Positions 1-36,700 of a DNA stretch of 64,000 bases are shown here, piece by piece. A model generated the notes under the pieces. The model saw only the letters and a list, made by a program, of their open reading frames with translations. It was not told where the DNA came from and made no database searches. The first letter of the stretch is position 1. Each line of letters starts with the position of its first letter. This DNA comes from Podarcis raffonei. Its lineage: Eukaryota; Chordata; Lepidosauria; Squamata; Lacertidae. Both the position numbers and the translations under genes were made by a program. The DNA is taken from contig NC_070611.1 in NCBI RefSeq assembly GCF_027172205.1, positions 43,001,479 to 43,065,478 of the forward strand, given 5' to 3'.

Positions 1-302
1 ATTAAAAAATTAAAAATGCTTTTGACTTCATACAGCAACAGTGTTTAATTTAGTACCATGAAAAACATTGTTTGCCTTTTTAAAACTTCCAAACACTTTA
101 AGTTTAACTTTGGTGCAAATGAGTGCAACTCCTTCAAGGGTGATGCCTCTGCTTAGGAAATTAAAGGATTACTTGTTTCTGGATAATATGTTTTGTTTTA
201 CCGTAATTTTGAATAAAAAGTTTTTTTTAAAAAAAAGGAAATTAAAGTATTACTAATAGAAGCAGGACAAACTATGGTATTGTTACATTAAAAATATTAT
301 TT

Positions 303-515
303 AATTTACATCCCACTTATTCTCCAAGGATCTCAAGGTGGCACACATGGTTCTCCCCTCCCTCATTTATTCCCCACGACAACCCTGTGAAGTAGGTTAG
401 GTTGAGAGGCAGTGACTGGCCCAAGGTCAGTGAGCTTCCTGGCTGAGTGGGGATTTGAACTTTGATCTCTCAGGTGCCAGCCCAACACTCTAATCACTGC
501 AACATACCGGCTGTG
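303..515 (-). repeat. MIR-like tRNA-derived SINE
   Basis: Matches from memory the amniote MIR-type consensus: acaaccctgtgaagtaggtt, then actggcccaaggtcag, and a tRNA-type B box on the - strand near 455-470. Confidence 0.65.
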
Positions 516-592
516 GTGTGCCTCAGCCTCTGAGCACTGAGGAACTTTGAAGTGACAGTCCATACCTCAGGTCTGGTTTCCTAGTTTAGAAG

Positions 593-757
593 CATGGTCC
601 TTAACCTTTTTTGGGTCACGGACCCCTTTGGAAATCTGATGAAAGCTATGGACCCCTTGAACTTATTTTTTTCTGTGTTTTTCTGTTTCATGGACCCCTT
701 GAAACTCATCCATAGACCCCCTAAGGGTCTGTGAAGCACAGGTTTAAAAACCCTGCT
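593..757. mobile_element. Possible hAT-type MITE (old)
   Basis: Ends are roughly inverted (catggtccttaacc versus ggtttaaaaaccctg) around repeated atggaccccttga-like blocks. No clean 8-bp duplication. Confidence 0.4.
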
Positions 758-1834
758 TTGGATAGAAGGTCACTACAAACTCTGGTGTCTCTATATGGTT
801 TTATCTACACATATATACAGTGTGAGCATAAGAAGGAAGGGCTCACAGCATTAACCCTCCAATAGATAGTGATTCTCCTTAGGTTTTTAAGGAAGTTTCC
901 CAGTGCCATAGCACTGGATTCTCACATAGAGCAGAATAGGGCCTCTCTGTGCTCCCAGATCTTGATACAAGGTTAGATTGGCTATTATTCTTTCACACTC
1001 ACCCCCAGCCAGGAGAGAGGGGGAAAGTAAGCCCAAAATCCCTCATGGCACTCTCTTTCAGAATTATGTTTCTCCTTCCTGCCTGATGTCCCACCCGGTG
1101 ACAGCCCCAGTTTCCCCTGGGTCATCCATTCAGTGGTTTGTGACTGTCTCAGCTCAACTGGGATAGGGCCAAATCTGTTCAGATAGCTCGAATTTGGCTT
1201 GGATCTGGTGCACAGCCCTACTCTTTATGTTCAATGGTGCAATTCTGTACTTTTCCTCTGTGATCTTTATACCTTCTAAAATAAATCACGGAAGCATGCC
1301 TCTTCTCTGCAGTCATGCAACTCTTCGTATGATAGCAGGAAATGTAGCCAATCTGCATGAGGGTCTGATGAGGTCTTTTTGTGCAGCTGACACTTGTGTC
1401 TTGAGCTTTTAATTCACATATATCTTCTCAGTGTAATTAATTGCTTCCCTGTGTGTCAGGGTCTTATGGTTTTTTCCCCCTCAGGAGAACAGTTCAAGCA
1501 GATTTCCCTTTGATAGCTTAATGACTGCAAGATTTCAGAAAGGCTCGTACAAAGAGGAATATATTACTGTAGGCTACAAATGGGCTGGCATGTAGAAATA
1601 GTGGTCTGGTAGTAAAAACATACCCAATGGTTGGCTTGCTACTGATAGCCAAATCATAAGCATATTGGAAACTTCTCCTAATAAATGTTTGTCATCCTGA
1701 TATTAGGCCTAACCCTTTGCAGTTTAAGCAAATTTCCTGAGTAAGATATATCCCTTATTTTTTACACAATAGAAAATGATAGTTTTGAATAGAATATTCA
1801 AAATCAATGGCTGAACCTGATTGTCTTTTCACAG

Positions 1835-26578
<24,744 letters not shown>

Positions 26579-27164
26579 CTAAGCTGGGTGAGCATTTCTA
26601 AATGATACATCAGTTCAACAGTGTGAAACAAATTGCCCTGATAATTTGAGAAACTCTCTAATACAATCAAGAGTTTAGATAACTGTTTTGTGGGCAAAGG
26701 GGCTTGAACATAACAAGTCTGAAAATATAGCTAGCCTATCCTATTACTTGGGGTGGATAACCTCTGGCTCGCAGTGTGTTACCAGTCAGTCACTGAGTTT
26801 AAAAATTGTGTTGCCTATTTTTTACCATTCTATTAACAATGCTCAACATAACCATACCAAGCCTAATAGTTTAACTATAGGAGGCAAGGTGAGAAATAAG
26901 AGAGTTAAAGCCTACCATTATAGCTCAGGTAACCAACAATACAAATTGTGTTGCATTATGTTATGCAAGGTCCATCCTGTGGTACTTCTAGCATCAGTTT
27001 ACTCCCTTTGTATGGTTTCCTGGTGATTAAAAACTCTCAGCGTGGTATGTAGGTTTTGTTCAATAAAACACAGGAATAGATTGTAAGGTAAGTTTTCTGA
27101 AAACATCTTTGCATTGGCTTAATAAAATGCAATTTATTTTTGTTTGTTCTTTTTATTATTATGT

Positions 27165-27235
27165 ACTTTTGTGTTCTGAACCACCCTGCGACCTAGGGAT
27201 GAAGAAGGGTGGTATATAAATTGAAGAAAATAAAA
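27165..27235 (+). repeat. LINE 3' tail in ANO4 3' UTR
   Basis: gaaccaccctgcgacctagg then ggtggtatataaattgaaga is the L2/CR1-type terminal motif. Confidence 0.55.
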
Positions 27236-28246
27236 TAATTTGTTCTATTGGCCCAACAAAAATTACCTTTTACTGTATTATTGTGTGTTTTTGAGCTTAC
27301 ATAAATCTCAGTCTGAAGGATCGGCATAATGTGTTGCTGCCACTGTTCACAGTGAGACATATTGTTTGATAATGAGTCCTCTTTCTATGCAACAAGTTTC
27401 CCCTTTTGTCCTTCATCAGATTAAAATACATGCAATCCAATTACAGTCCCCTAAAGACAAAAATTGTGGCCTTGAATCCAGTTAGAGATTCACATTTGCT
27501 TAATCTCACAACTTGTGTGTACATAATGCAATATCCTTTCTATTTGGTTGAATACATGAATTGTGTCTCCTCTTTTCCTGACCGGATACTATTTTTTGTT
27601 GTCGCTGCTGCTGCTGCTGCTTACATTTGCAGGTAGAATACCTATATTCCATTTGCTTACTACAGTTCCACGAGAACACTACCTTCAAGAGAATGAACAA
27701 AAGATGCAACCTCAATGCATGCCATAATCTGACATAGCAAACAGGACAGAACATGTCAAGGAGTTTTACTGTGAAATCATCTTGCAGTCTGCATATGATT
27801 GCTACTCATATGCCATTCTAAACAAGCATGCAACTCCAGTTTTTAAAATCAAGAAACTTATATACCGTGGACTATTTTTCAGCCTGTTTGCTACTCTTTT
27901 GCATTATGTTCCTTGTCACTTTTTCAACACTTCCAATAGTAAATAGACATTAAAAAATCTGGGTACTTTAGCAATGGCTATTATAACATCTCCTATTAAA
28001 GTACCATGTATATCAGACACACTGATTACATATCTGGTAGCTCTTTGTTTTCATTTTTTTTGAGGGAAGATATTATATATCATACATATGTATAATATAT
28101 ATAAAGTATATAGAGATTGTTTATTGTAAATAGCAAAACAAAAAACAAAAAAAGCCCTATGGTTAAGAATGTCAAATTTTCACACTTAAAATATACCATC
28201 AACATAAAGCCATGTTTAATGCTTCAATAATGTGATAAGCTTTAAA

Positions 28247-28252
28247 AATAAA
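28247..28252 (+). terminator. ANO4: Distal poly(A) signal of ANO4
   Basis: AATAAA followed within about 30 bp by a T/GT-rich stretch (ctttttgtgtcttc), the usual vertebrate cleavage layout. Use of this site is inferred. Confidence 0.55.
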
Positions 28253-28379
28253 TTATGGATAAAATTCTTGCTTTTTGTGTCTTCAAAAATTATTTTAAAA
28301 ATCTAAGTTACTGGATATTTAATATGACATGTGTCTTTTCAAATTTGATCATGTGATGGATCAGGTCACCTTTGAGACT

Positions 28380-28560
28380 GTTTGCTCCCATATAGGCCTG
28401 CTTGAGAATTAAGATCGTCGAAGACCTTCCTCTTGGTGCAGTTTCAAGATATTTGGTGAGTGAGCACGAGTTACAGGATCCTTGCAGTGCTGCCACGATT
28501 CTGGAATACTCTCTCCGTCAAAATCTTCCTGGTTTTTCTCTTGCAGAGAAAATCACAGAG
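28380..28560 (+). repeat. LINE RT C-terminal fragment, decayed
   Basis: The forward translation around 28490-28530 reads AVLPRFWNTLSVKIFL, a decayed L2-type AxxxWNSLPxxI motif. Confidence 0.4.
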
Positions 28561-28679
28561 GGAGGTGTGTTCCAGACTACAGGGGCAACCATGTAAAATG
28601 CAACCTTGCAGGTCACGTGACCCTATAGCAATCTGTAAGATATAGTGCCACCAATAGGGTTTCCCCTGAGGATCTAAGT

Positions 28680-28815
28680 CAGGCATAGGCAAACTCGGCC
28701 CTCCAGATGTTTTGGGACTAAAACTCCCATCATCCCTAGCCAACAGGACCCGTGGTCAGGGATGATAGGAGTTGTAGTCCCAAAACGTCTGGAGGGCCAA
28801 GTTTGCCTATGCCTG
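28680..28815. mobile_element. Palindromic hAT MITE, near-perfect hairpin
   Basis: 136 bp whose halves are near-exact inverted copies (caggcataggcaaactcggc ... tttgcctatgcctg). Flanked by an 8-bp duplication, atctaagt / atcttagt with one mismatch, as expected for hAT. Confidence 0.88.
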
Positions 28816-30349
28816 ATCTTAGTGGTTTCAACCGTCATTTATATGGAGAACTATATTTCAAGGAAACAAGCTGTGGTCACCCTGAAGTGGAGGAGTAGGA
28901 AGCTTGTTAGTAACAGTGTAGAGTCATTATTGAGCAATACTTGGCCTCTGCTCCTAAGAACCCACGGCTGCCCAGACTCAGGATTGTTCAAGAGCTGACT
29001 AGTGAGGGAGAGCTGTGGAGATGGAGTGGCTGACTTCTGCTAGCTACAAAGGCCTGGGAGACACTCTGCTCTGGTACTGCCTGAATTGCTTCAGCTTTGA
29101 AAGCAAAGCAGAGAGCCTAGAAGCATCAGAAAAGATGTCAAAATAGATTACGCCAACAAAGGTGATGTTGAATCATGTGTACAATGCATAGCTTAGGCAA
29201 TGCAATCCATCCAGATTATAATTGGATGCGCCTCTGGAGATGAATCCACTAATCAAGTTTTAATTTGATTAAAGCAGTCAAAATAGTTGCATAATGTCAA
29301 CTGGTCTCATACATTTACCTGCTGCATGTTTGGGAGTACTGGCAGGGCTATACTAGGCTGTAAGAAAAAGCAAGGCTGCCAAGGAAGGATACTTCCTTGA
29401 TATAATCCATTCTGGAATTTGCTTTGACGTTGATCCAGAAAGGTACAGAAACTGGGCTTCGAGTCCACCAGTTTGTTTCGTTTCCTCCTATTACAGTGCT
29501 CGGTTCTACTTCCTACTGAAATCATTCTTGCCGATATTCAACACAGAGGTTACCCGAGCCTCCAGTCACAGAGATGGCTTTAGGAGCACCCCAAGCTATG
29601 TACCTGTTTCTTTAAAGAGTCTGTGATTGTCTCCAAAATTGGTACACTCCCTGGTTCCCAGTCCTGGAAACTGCTCAACTGCAAGGTATCAATGTTATCA
29701 GTATCTATTTTGTTCGTCCACAACTGCACCAAGGCACCAGCTCAAAAAGTCATTGCCTCTGCCGATTCCAGTAAAACAGAGAAATGAAGCTGGACGTCAG
29801 ATGGCAGGGACAGGCACACAATGCCCTCTGTATGCTAATGACCCTGCCCAGCAGCAATCAATAGACAAATATAAAACAGTGAATTACATCCCTAGCTCTC
29901 TATTTCCTATCTTAGTTCCCTGAGATAAGTACCTTCTTAATAGCATTAGTGCACTCCTAAGCTTGTTTACCTAGGAATACGTTCCATTAGGTTCAATGGG
30001 GCTTCATAATAAGCAAGTTTGTTTAGTTTTGCAGTCAAGTGTCCAAGCATTATATAGTAAAAATAAGATATGAAGCCCTTCCTAATAGCTGATCTCTTTC
30101 TTTTTCCTTAGAGGTTTCATGGAGCCTAAGTGTGATTTTTGCAACCAGTTCAAATCATGTGTTTTTTAGGGGCAGGGGTCCAACTGCTATTTGTCAGGGC
30201 CAAATGGGAAACATGGTGGTTAAGAGTGTGAGACTAATTTTGATTCACAGTTTTTACTGAATTGTTGCTTTGCCACATGCTCACGTTCACACAAAAAACG
30301 AGCAAGTTTGCTTGAACTTTGGTTACCAAACTGACTGTTTCAACATTGA
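28816..30349. other. ANO4 / SLC5A8-like tail-to-tail intergenic gap
   Basis: No gene seen. The left part is unique-looking. 30290-30440 is 3' flank of copy 1, alignable with 57990-58140 beside copy 2. Confidence 0.6.
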
Positions 30350-30355
30350 TTTATT
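30350..30355 (-). terminator. SLC5A8: Poly(A) signal of SLC5A8-like copy 1
   Basis: AATAAA on the - strand, 89 bp past the stop, at the position matching the copy-2 hexamer in an alignable 3' UTR. Confidence 0.65.
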
Positions 30356-30443
30356 GGGAGGGGGACCCAGAGTTTCCATTTTTAATTAGAATTAATAAAA
30401 CCAAACACAGCTGGACATTGTACTGCATGCTCATTTTTATTTT

Positions 30444-30746
30444 TCACTTGAGATGCTTTTGAAGTAGGCTGCTCTTCCCTTTCAAAAGTTGGTTGCTCTT
30501 CCCTTCCAAAAGTAGGCCGCTCTTCCCTTTCAAAAGTAGGTTGCTCTTCGGTTCCAAAAGTAGATTGCTCTTCCCTTCCAAAAGTTGGGTGCTCTTCCTC
30601 GCTTCCGAAAGTAGGGTGCTCTTTCTTTCTCTGTTATCTTCCAAAGGTAGGGTATCTTCTACAGCACCAGTTGTAGACGGTAATTGGCCACAAACCACTG
30701 GCTGTATTGGCTGTACTGTTGGACGAAGCCTATTGGACAGCTGTAC
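30444..30746 (-). CDS. SLC5A8: SLC5A8-like copy 1, terminal exon with repetitive tail
   Basis: 303 nt with TGA stop, 100 residues in the frame set by exon 14. Starts [18 protein letters not shown], passes GAVEDT (shared with copy 2 GAVEGT), then runs through imperfect octapeptides such as KSNLLLEG and KSNQLLKG, ending KHLK. Much longer than the 34-residue copy-2 exon because of the minisatellite. Confidence 0.88.
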   Translation of the reverse strand, partial: VQLSNRLRPTVQPIQPVVCGQLPSTTGAVEDTLPLEDNRERKSTLLSEARKSTQLLEGKSNLLLEPKSNLLLKGKSGLLLEGKSNQLLKGKSSLLQKHLK

Positions 30747-33700
30747 CTACAATTGAAAGAGTCAGAATTTCATATATATAAGAAAATTCTAGTTCTCTTG
30801 CAAAGTCCAGTGCCAACTATGCTTAAGAGCACTAGTTTCAATGGGATTAGGTATAAAAGCTGTGGTTGAAATGCATGACCTTGCTCCAGTAAATGCAGTG
30901 TGTGTGAAAATAAGAAGAGCCTGCTGGATTGGGCCTGCTCTCACAACAGCCAATCAGATGCCTATGGAAAGCACACAAGCAGGATTTTGGTGGAATACCA
31001 TTATCCCCTCCTGCCATTTCCAGCAGATGGTATTCAGAACCAAACCTCAAACTGTGAAGGTGGAACATGTACATCAGGATTAGTAGACACTGGTGGCCTT
31101 ATCCATGAAATTGTATGGATCCTCTCTTAAATCCACTGAGGTTGGTAGTTATCACTGCCTCTTATGGGAGAGAATTCTATAGTTTATGCTGAATGAAGAA
31201 AACCTTTCTTTGCTCTATCCTGAATCTTTAAACATTCAGCTTAATTGAGGCCAATGAAGTTCTAGTGTTATGAGAGAAGAAACTTTTTTTAATACATCTT
31301 AATATGTCACCTCTTATTTGCCTTTTCTCTAAACACCACCACCTCATCCTGCAACCTTTAGTCACAGGGGAGTCACTCCACTTTCAGCTGCCCCTTTTCT
31401 GAAGCTCTTCCAACTCTACAATATCCTTTCTGATGTGAGGCAACCACAACTGTACATATTATTCCAAATGCAGTTGCACCATAGATTGATACACTGGCAT
31501 TATGATGTGGGCAGTTTCATTTTCTTTTCTAATGCTCCCTAGCATGGATATTGCCTTTTTCACAGCTGCTGCACACTGGTTCAACCTCTTCATTGAGCTA
31601 TTACCTCAAGGTCTCATTCTTGGGCAACTGGAGACCCAAGTTTGGGGAACATGGCTCTAGACCATTTATGAACAAGTTAAAAAACAGGTCTCAATGCAAG
31701 TCCTTAGAGGATTCTGCTTTCTACATCCCTCCATTGGAATAACTGTCCATTTATGCCTACTCTCTGCTTCCTGTTACTTGAACCAGTTTCTGATTTACAA
31801 GAGGACCTCTCTTCTTATTCCACAATGGCTAAATTTACTGAGAAATCTCTGGTTGGATTACTTTCTGAACTAGATCTTGCACATGTTCAAAACCCTTACA
31901 CCCTACACATTTGACACCTGCTGTTGAATCCTATGTACCCAGGCTTTGAAGAAGGGCAAGGAAGTCCCACCAAGGGTGATGAGGTGACAGGAAGATCTTT
32001 AGTTGGAACTGGTACTCCACAAGGAACTTTTGTGCTCCTAGTGCATGCATGCTTGCATAGAATGTCTGAGATTAGGTTGTGAATTTAAATAAGCATACAG
32101 CATAGTTAAGATGGATAGACCCTGGGGTTGTCCACACTTCCGCTGGTCCCATGCTTTCTAGGGACCGGTCTGATCTGTTTTGCCTTTGCTGCTTTTCCCT
32201 GGAAAACCTCTTTGGCAACAAATGGCAATTAATGGAAAATCTGACTGCCATCCACTCTGATTCAGCACTAAATTGCAGGTTTTCCTTGGAGAAGTGGCGA
32301 AGCAAGGATAAGCTATCTGCCTATGAAATACATATGAGAACTTAAAACCTTACTTACCCATTTATTTTTCCAATACCTGAAGTTGGCCATTATGTCCTCT
32401 TTGCCATACATAAGCTTGCTTTCCACATGTTGGTCTAATCCCCCTAGAAGATAGTTTATTAACAACACGATCTCTCTCAATACTTTTTATTAAGACTAGT
32501 GCAGTTCAGGTACTGATATAACCTGATCATGTACACTCCTAGCCCAGGTGTGGGGAACCTTTGGTCCTCCAGACATTGATGAATTTTAGCATCCTTCAGC
32601 CTGAGTAAGCATGGCCAAGGATGATGGGCGTTGTTGGCAAAGTGGCAGCAGCGCAGGTGGCTTCCCAGCCACTCACCAGGAATGTATTGCTGCAAGGAAA
32701 GACCTTCACCCTAGTCCTCTCTCAGGACACAGGGAGGAAGGTAGCTGGCTGATGGTTCTGTATCAGCAAAAAGAAAAGAGGCAGAGGAGATGAGGTAATA
32801 GAGAGAAAATGCTATTCCTAGGCTGCTGATGAAACAAGAGGGCAGGGATGTGGCAGATTCTACTGTGGGCTGACTCTGTATCACCACCTGCTGCAGAAGG
32901 TGCAAGAGATTGGGTGCTGAGTTCCCAGCTGCTTTGAGCAGATCTGGCTCCACAGTGTTCCAAAGAGCAATCTGTGACCAATTTTGATACTGCTCTCTCG
33001 GGGAATAAGGTCAGGGATGCAGCTACAACAAAGCTCTTGGTGTGGCGTCTCTCAGTGGAGCGCACACACATGCAAGGAGAGCACAGTGGTCTGCTTCTAA
33101 AATGCTTTCCCAATCCTAGTCTTTCTCAGGAACCAGAAGAGGGAGAAAATGGCTGGTGAGAGAGGCCGAGAAAGGGTTGTTCATTTTGTTTTCCTCTTCA
33201 GAGAAACAAGATCTGAGGAGAGAAAGAAAAGAGGCATTCCTCCCTCCCCCAGAGACAAAGATCTGAGCAGAGATGTAGGAGGACAGAAGAAAATGGCTGC
33301 AGAATTAATGGAGACAATGAGAAAGAAAGGTACAGGCCTGAGTAGAAGAATGCGGAGGACAGCAGTGTTCAAGTAGTCTGCTTCCAAGTGGAGGTGGGAA
33401 ACAAACTGAGGCCTCAGCTGAGCACTTTCTTTGAAGATACAGAGTTCCCTGCCTCTTAGTGATAGGGCACACTAAACTCACATAGAGACCTCCAACACCC
33501 AAGAGAGAATGCTTGGATGCACCCACTAATGTGGATGGCTATCTGGGACCTCTAGATTCTGCATATAATTAGTTGTGCACGACTACACTTCTTCCAGGGC
33601 CAATCATTTCTATAGAAAAGGGCCAATAAAAATTGAGCACATATCGTTTGTTAGTATGGACATAGCTGCTCAATGAAGACCTACATTTATAGGGGAAAAC

Positions 33701-36700
33701 GATGGACAGACTAAGGAAGCATGTGTTATACCTTAAATACATATAGCAACAAATCAGAAAGAACTGCAAAATTTTGATGCTTATGTCAAAACCAGAAAAA
33801 GGTACCTGTTACTAAACTCATAATTGATCCCACAGTAAATGTGATCAAAGTTCCTAATGGGTTGAAGTATAGATATGACAGTGAGAACCACCAGTAATCT
33901 TTTTTGTCAGGTCTGGAATTAAACATATAAAAGATTTAATATTAATTTCATAGAATTATGCAATAATACTATCCACAAACACACTGAGAGGAATTCAACA
34001 TTGTGCTAAGATTATTGTTCTGCCAGGGCAAGCATTTTGGCTTGCCAGCTGGAATGGTCTCCCTTTCCTGCCCCCATGTGCTGTTCCAGGGGCTCTCCTG
34101 ATTGTCCCCCTGAGCTGGTTTGTACAATGCAGGTAGAGGAGAGGGGGGAAAGCCTGCAGCTCAAGCCAGTGTCCTTGGGCAGGGTGTCCACTGTTGGGAC
34201 TCATTAGCTGAATCCTACCCACTATTATTTAAACTGCTAAAGGCTGTACAAACCTCCCGAGAGTAAGTCCCATTGAATTCAATAGGACTTAGTTCTGAGC
34301 AGACATACACAGAATTGCAGTTGGTATGCAATCCTAAAGACATAGGGAGGATTATGAAATAGTTTTCTGTTCTGTGGGTAGGTAACCAACACACCTCTTT
34401 GATGTTCAAGCATACAGATCGCTGTATTAATGATACTTTGTTTACTTTTTAAGAAACTGAATGATAAGTAAAGCATCCATCATTAGTTACCAGATTTGCC
34501 TTACTGTATATATTTCAATATATATAGGAGCATGTACACAATAATGTTTGTGCCAAAAAGAATCCTAAGAGGACCAACAATAACATAAAGGTAAAGGTAC
34601 CCCTGCCCGTACGGGCCAGTCGTGTCCGACTCTAGGGTTGTGCGCCCATCTCACTTAAGAGGCCGGGGGCCAGCGCTGTCCGCAGACACTTCCGGGTCAC
34701 GTGGCCAGCGTGACAAGCTGCATCTGGCGAGCCAGCGCAGTACACGGAAATGCCGTTTACCTTCCCGCTAGTAAGCGGTCCCTATTTATCTACTTGCACC
34801 CAGGGGTGCTTTCAAACTGCTAGGTTGGCAGGCGCTGGGACCGAGCAACAGGAGCGCACCCCGCCGCGGGGATTCGAACCGCCAACCTGACGATCGGCAA
34901 GTCCTAGGCGCTGAGGTTTTACCCACAGCGCCACCCGCGTCCCAACAATAACATAGTAAAGGTCAATAAAAAAATGAAGTTAAAAGAATGTACGAAAACA
35001 TACTATACTATAAAAAAGCCAAACAATATGAAACATTCAGTGGTATCAAATTTGTCACTGACTTCTTGTACGTACCTTGCAGAAGTTGTAGGATGGAGAG
35101 TAGTAGTTAACTGTGTAGTATTGTATTTTGTACAGTTTCTAACTGAAAGGGGCAATGGCAATGTTCTGTGCGGAGGGGCAGGGTGCCTCCGAGACCCAAA
35201 TCCAATCCACAAAACAATAATAAATCCACAAAGTAGACCTGAAAATGCACCCTAAGAAACAAAGTTACACACAATGAAAGCTAAACAATAACAATAGAGA
35301 AAAATCATGTAAAAACCAAAAGGCCCTGGGTCCAGTTCTTTAAAGGAAATTAATGCCACCTACCCAATATTAAACGAGTCTTATAGGCTACTTTTAGGGC
35401 ACCATTTTTTAAAAGTCCTTGTCCTCAACCCAGCGCTCTGTTGCAGTTCTCCATTTGTTACAATGGAGAAAGCAGACCCAGAAGCAACTACAGAGAAATT
35501 CTGTGTGCCTATTTCTGTGTATATGGGACTCTGCATCAGGAAGCCTACTTGTAACTTAGTGAAGAAGTTGAAACTAAGATAGCAACATCATATTGAAAAT
35601 AAATTCTATTAACCAAAGTTAATAGACCACAAGGCATTTGCTTTTCTCCAAACATTTTTTTCCTGGAGAACTCTTTTCAAGAATAACTAAGAGTTCAAAC
35701 TGGCTTATTTTTCAAGTTCCCAGTTGTAGAATGCACTCTACTTTTATACTGAAATTAAAGTACTGTTGGTAGCAAGTGCTTCCAGAACATGTGTTTTCAC
35801 TTGGGCTTATTTGCGTTACTTCAACCTGGGAACTACGCCGCAGTTCTTAAAATTGATCGTAAAGGCCTTTAAGATGTAATAACTAAAGGACTGCTCCTTG
35901 TGCAGAGTTATCAGTACAGTTTATTTGAAGTTTTCTACAATGGAAAATGTGTTTTAGATTAAATTCATTGTATCACTTTGCCTTTTATATTTCAGGGTCA
36001 TTGAGATATAACCAAACCATTGTAGTCAGGACTCTAGGCTACAGCTTTCCCCTTCCCTAATGTATATGTGGTTTCTGCCTCCTTATCCTAGAAGAAGGGA
36101 GCCATAGTTTGCTGCTTCCAATGAAATGGCGAATTATGGATAGCATCCAACCAGGGTAAATGGCAGGGCAGGACCACACACAAGGCGTTGAAAGAAAGTG
36201 GGTGAGTGCTGGGCTCCCAATTGCTTGTTGACAGAATGCTAAACCATGGCATAGCATTAAGTCTTGTCTGAACAAAGAGTCTGTTTCACTCTGTGTGTGA
36301 AGATGCTTGGTAATGACGCAAGGAACTCTCTGAAATGCTAAAATATGAAAGGTGATCACCACTCCATACCCCGCTCCATTTAGGGAGCGTAGGATGAAAG
36401 ACAAGTACTTACTTTAGAATTTGCGAAAGGCATGAGGATGCCCAAAGAAAATATCCCCAAAAGAGGGCCACCAACGATTCCAAAAAGACTGAATGCAGCC
36501 TGAGGGAGGAAAAAGAACAAACTCTGGTAAGTACAGGAAGCATTACTTACTGTTTTTCTCCAGAATAGAAATTTACCTAAATAAAAATACCCATTTTCTG
36601 CTAGGGATGCAGGAGGTAAAATGTAGCAATACTTGTATATGGCAGGCCGAAACACTTCATGAGTACTTACTGAGGGAGAATCCTCTGAACAAACGGAGGC

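Larger units (their letters stand above)
1..1834 (+). other. ANO4: ANO4 intron (left edge)
   Basis: Intron sequence upstream of the first visible exon. It holds a MIR-like SINE and a possible hAT fragment; nothing else is recognised. Short open frames here are not coding. Confidence 0.7.
26579..28270 (+). other. ANO4: ANO4 3' UTR (inferred extent)
   Basis: AT-rich non-coding sequence between the ANO4 stop and the distal poly(A) signal. Early AATAAA hexamers at 27062 and 27121 could give short forms. 27165-27235 holds a LINE tail. The last ~250 bp are very AT-rich and contain TGTAAATA at 28125-28132, a match to the Pumilio-binding element. The extent is inferred from hexamers and composition. 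Confidence 0.6.
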
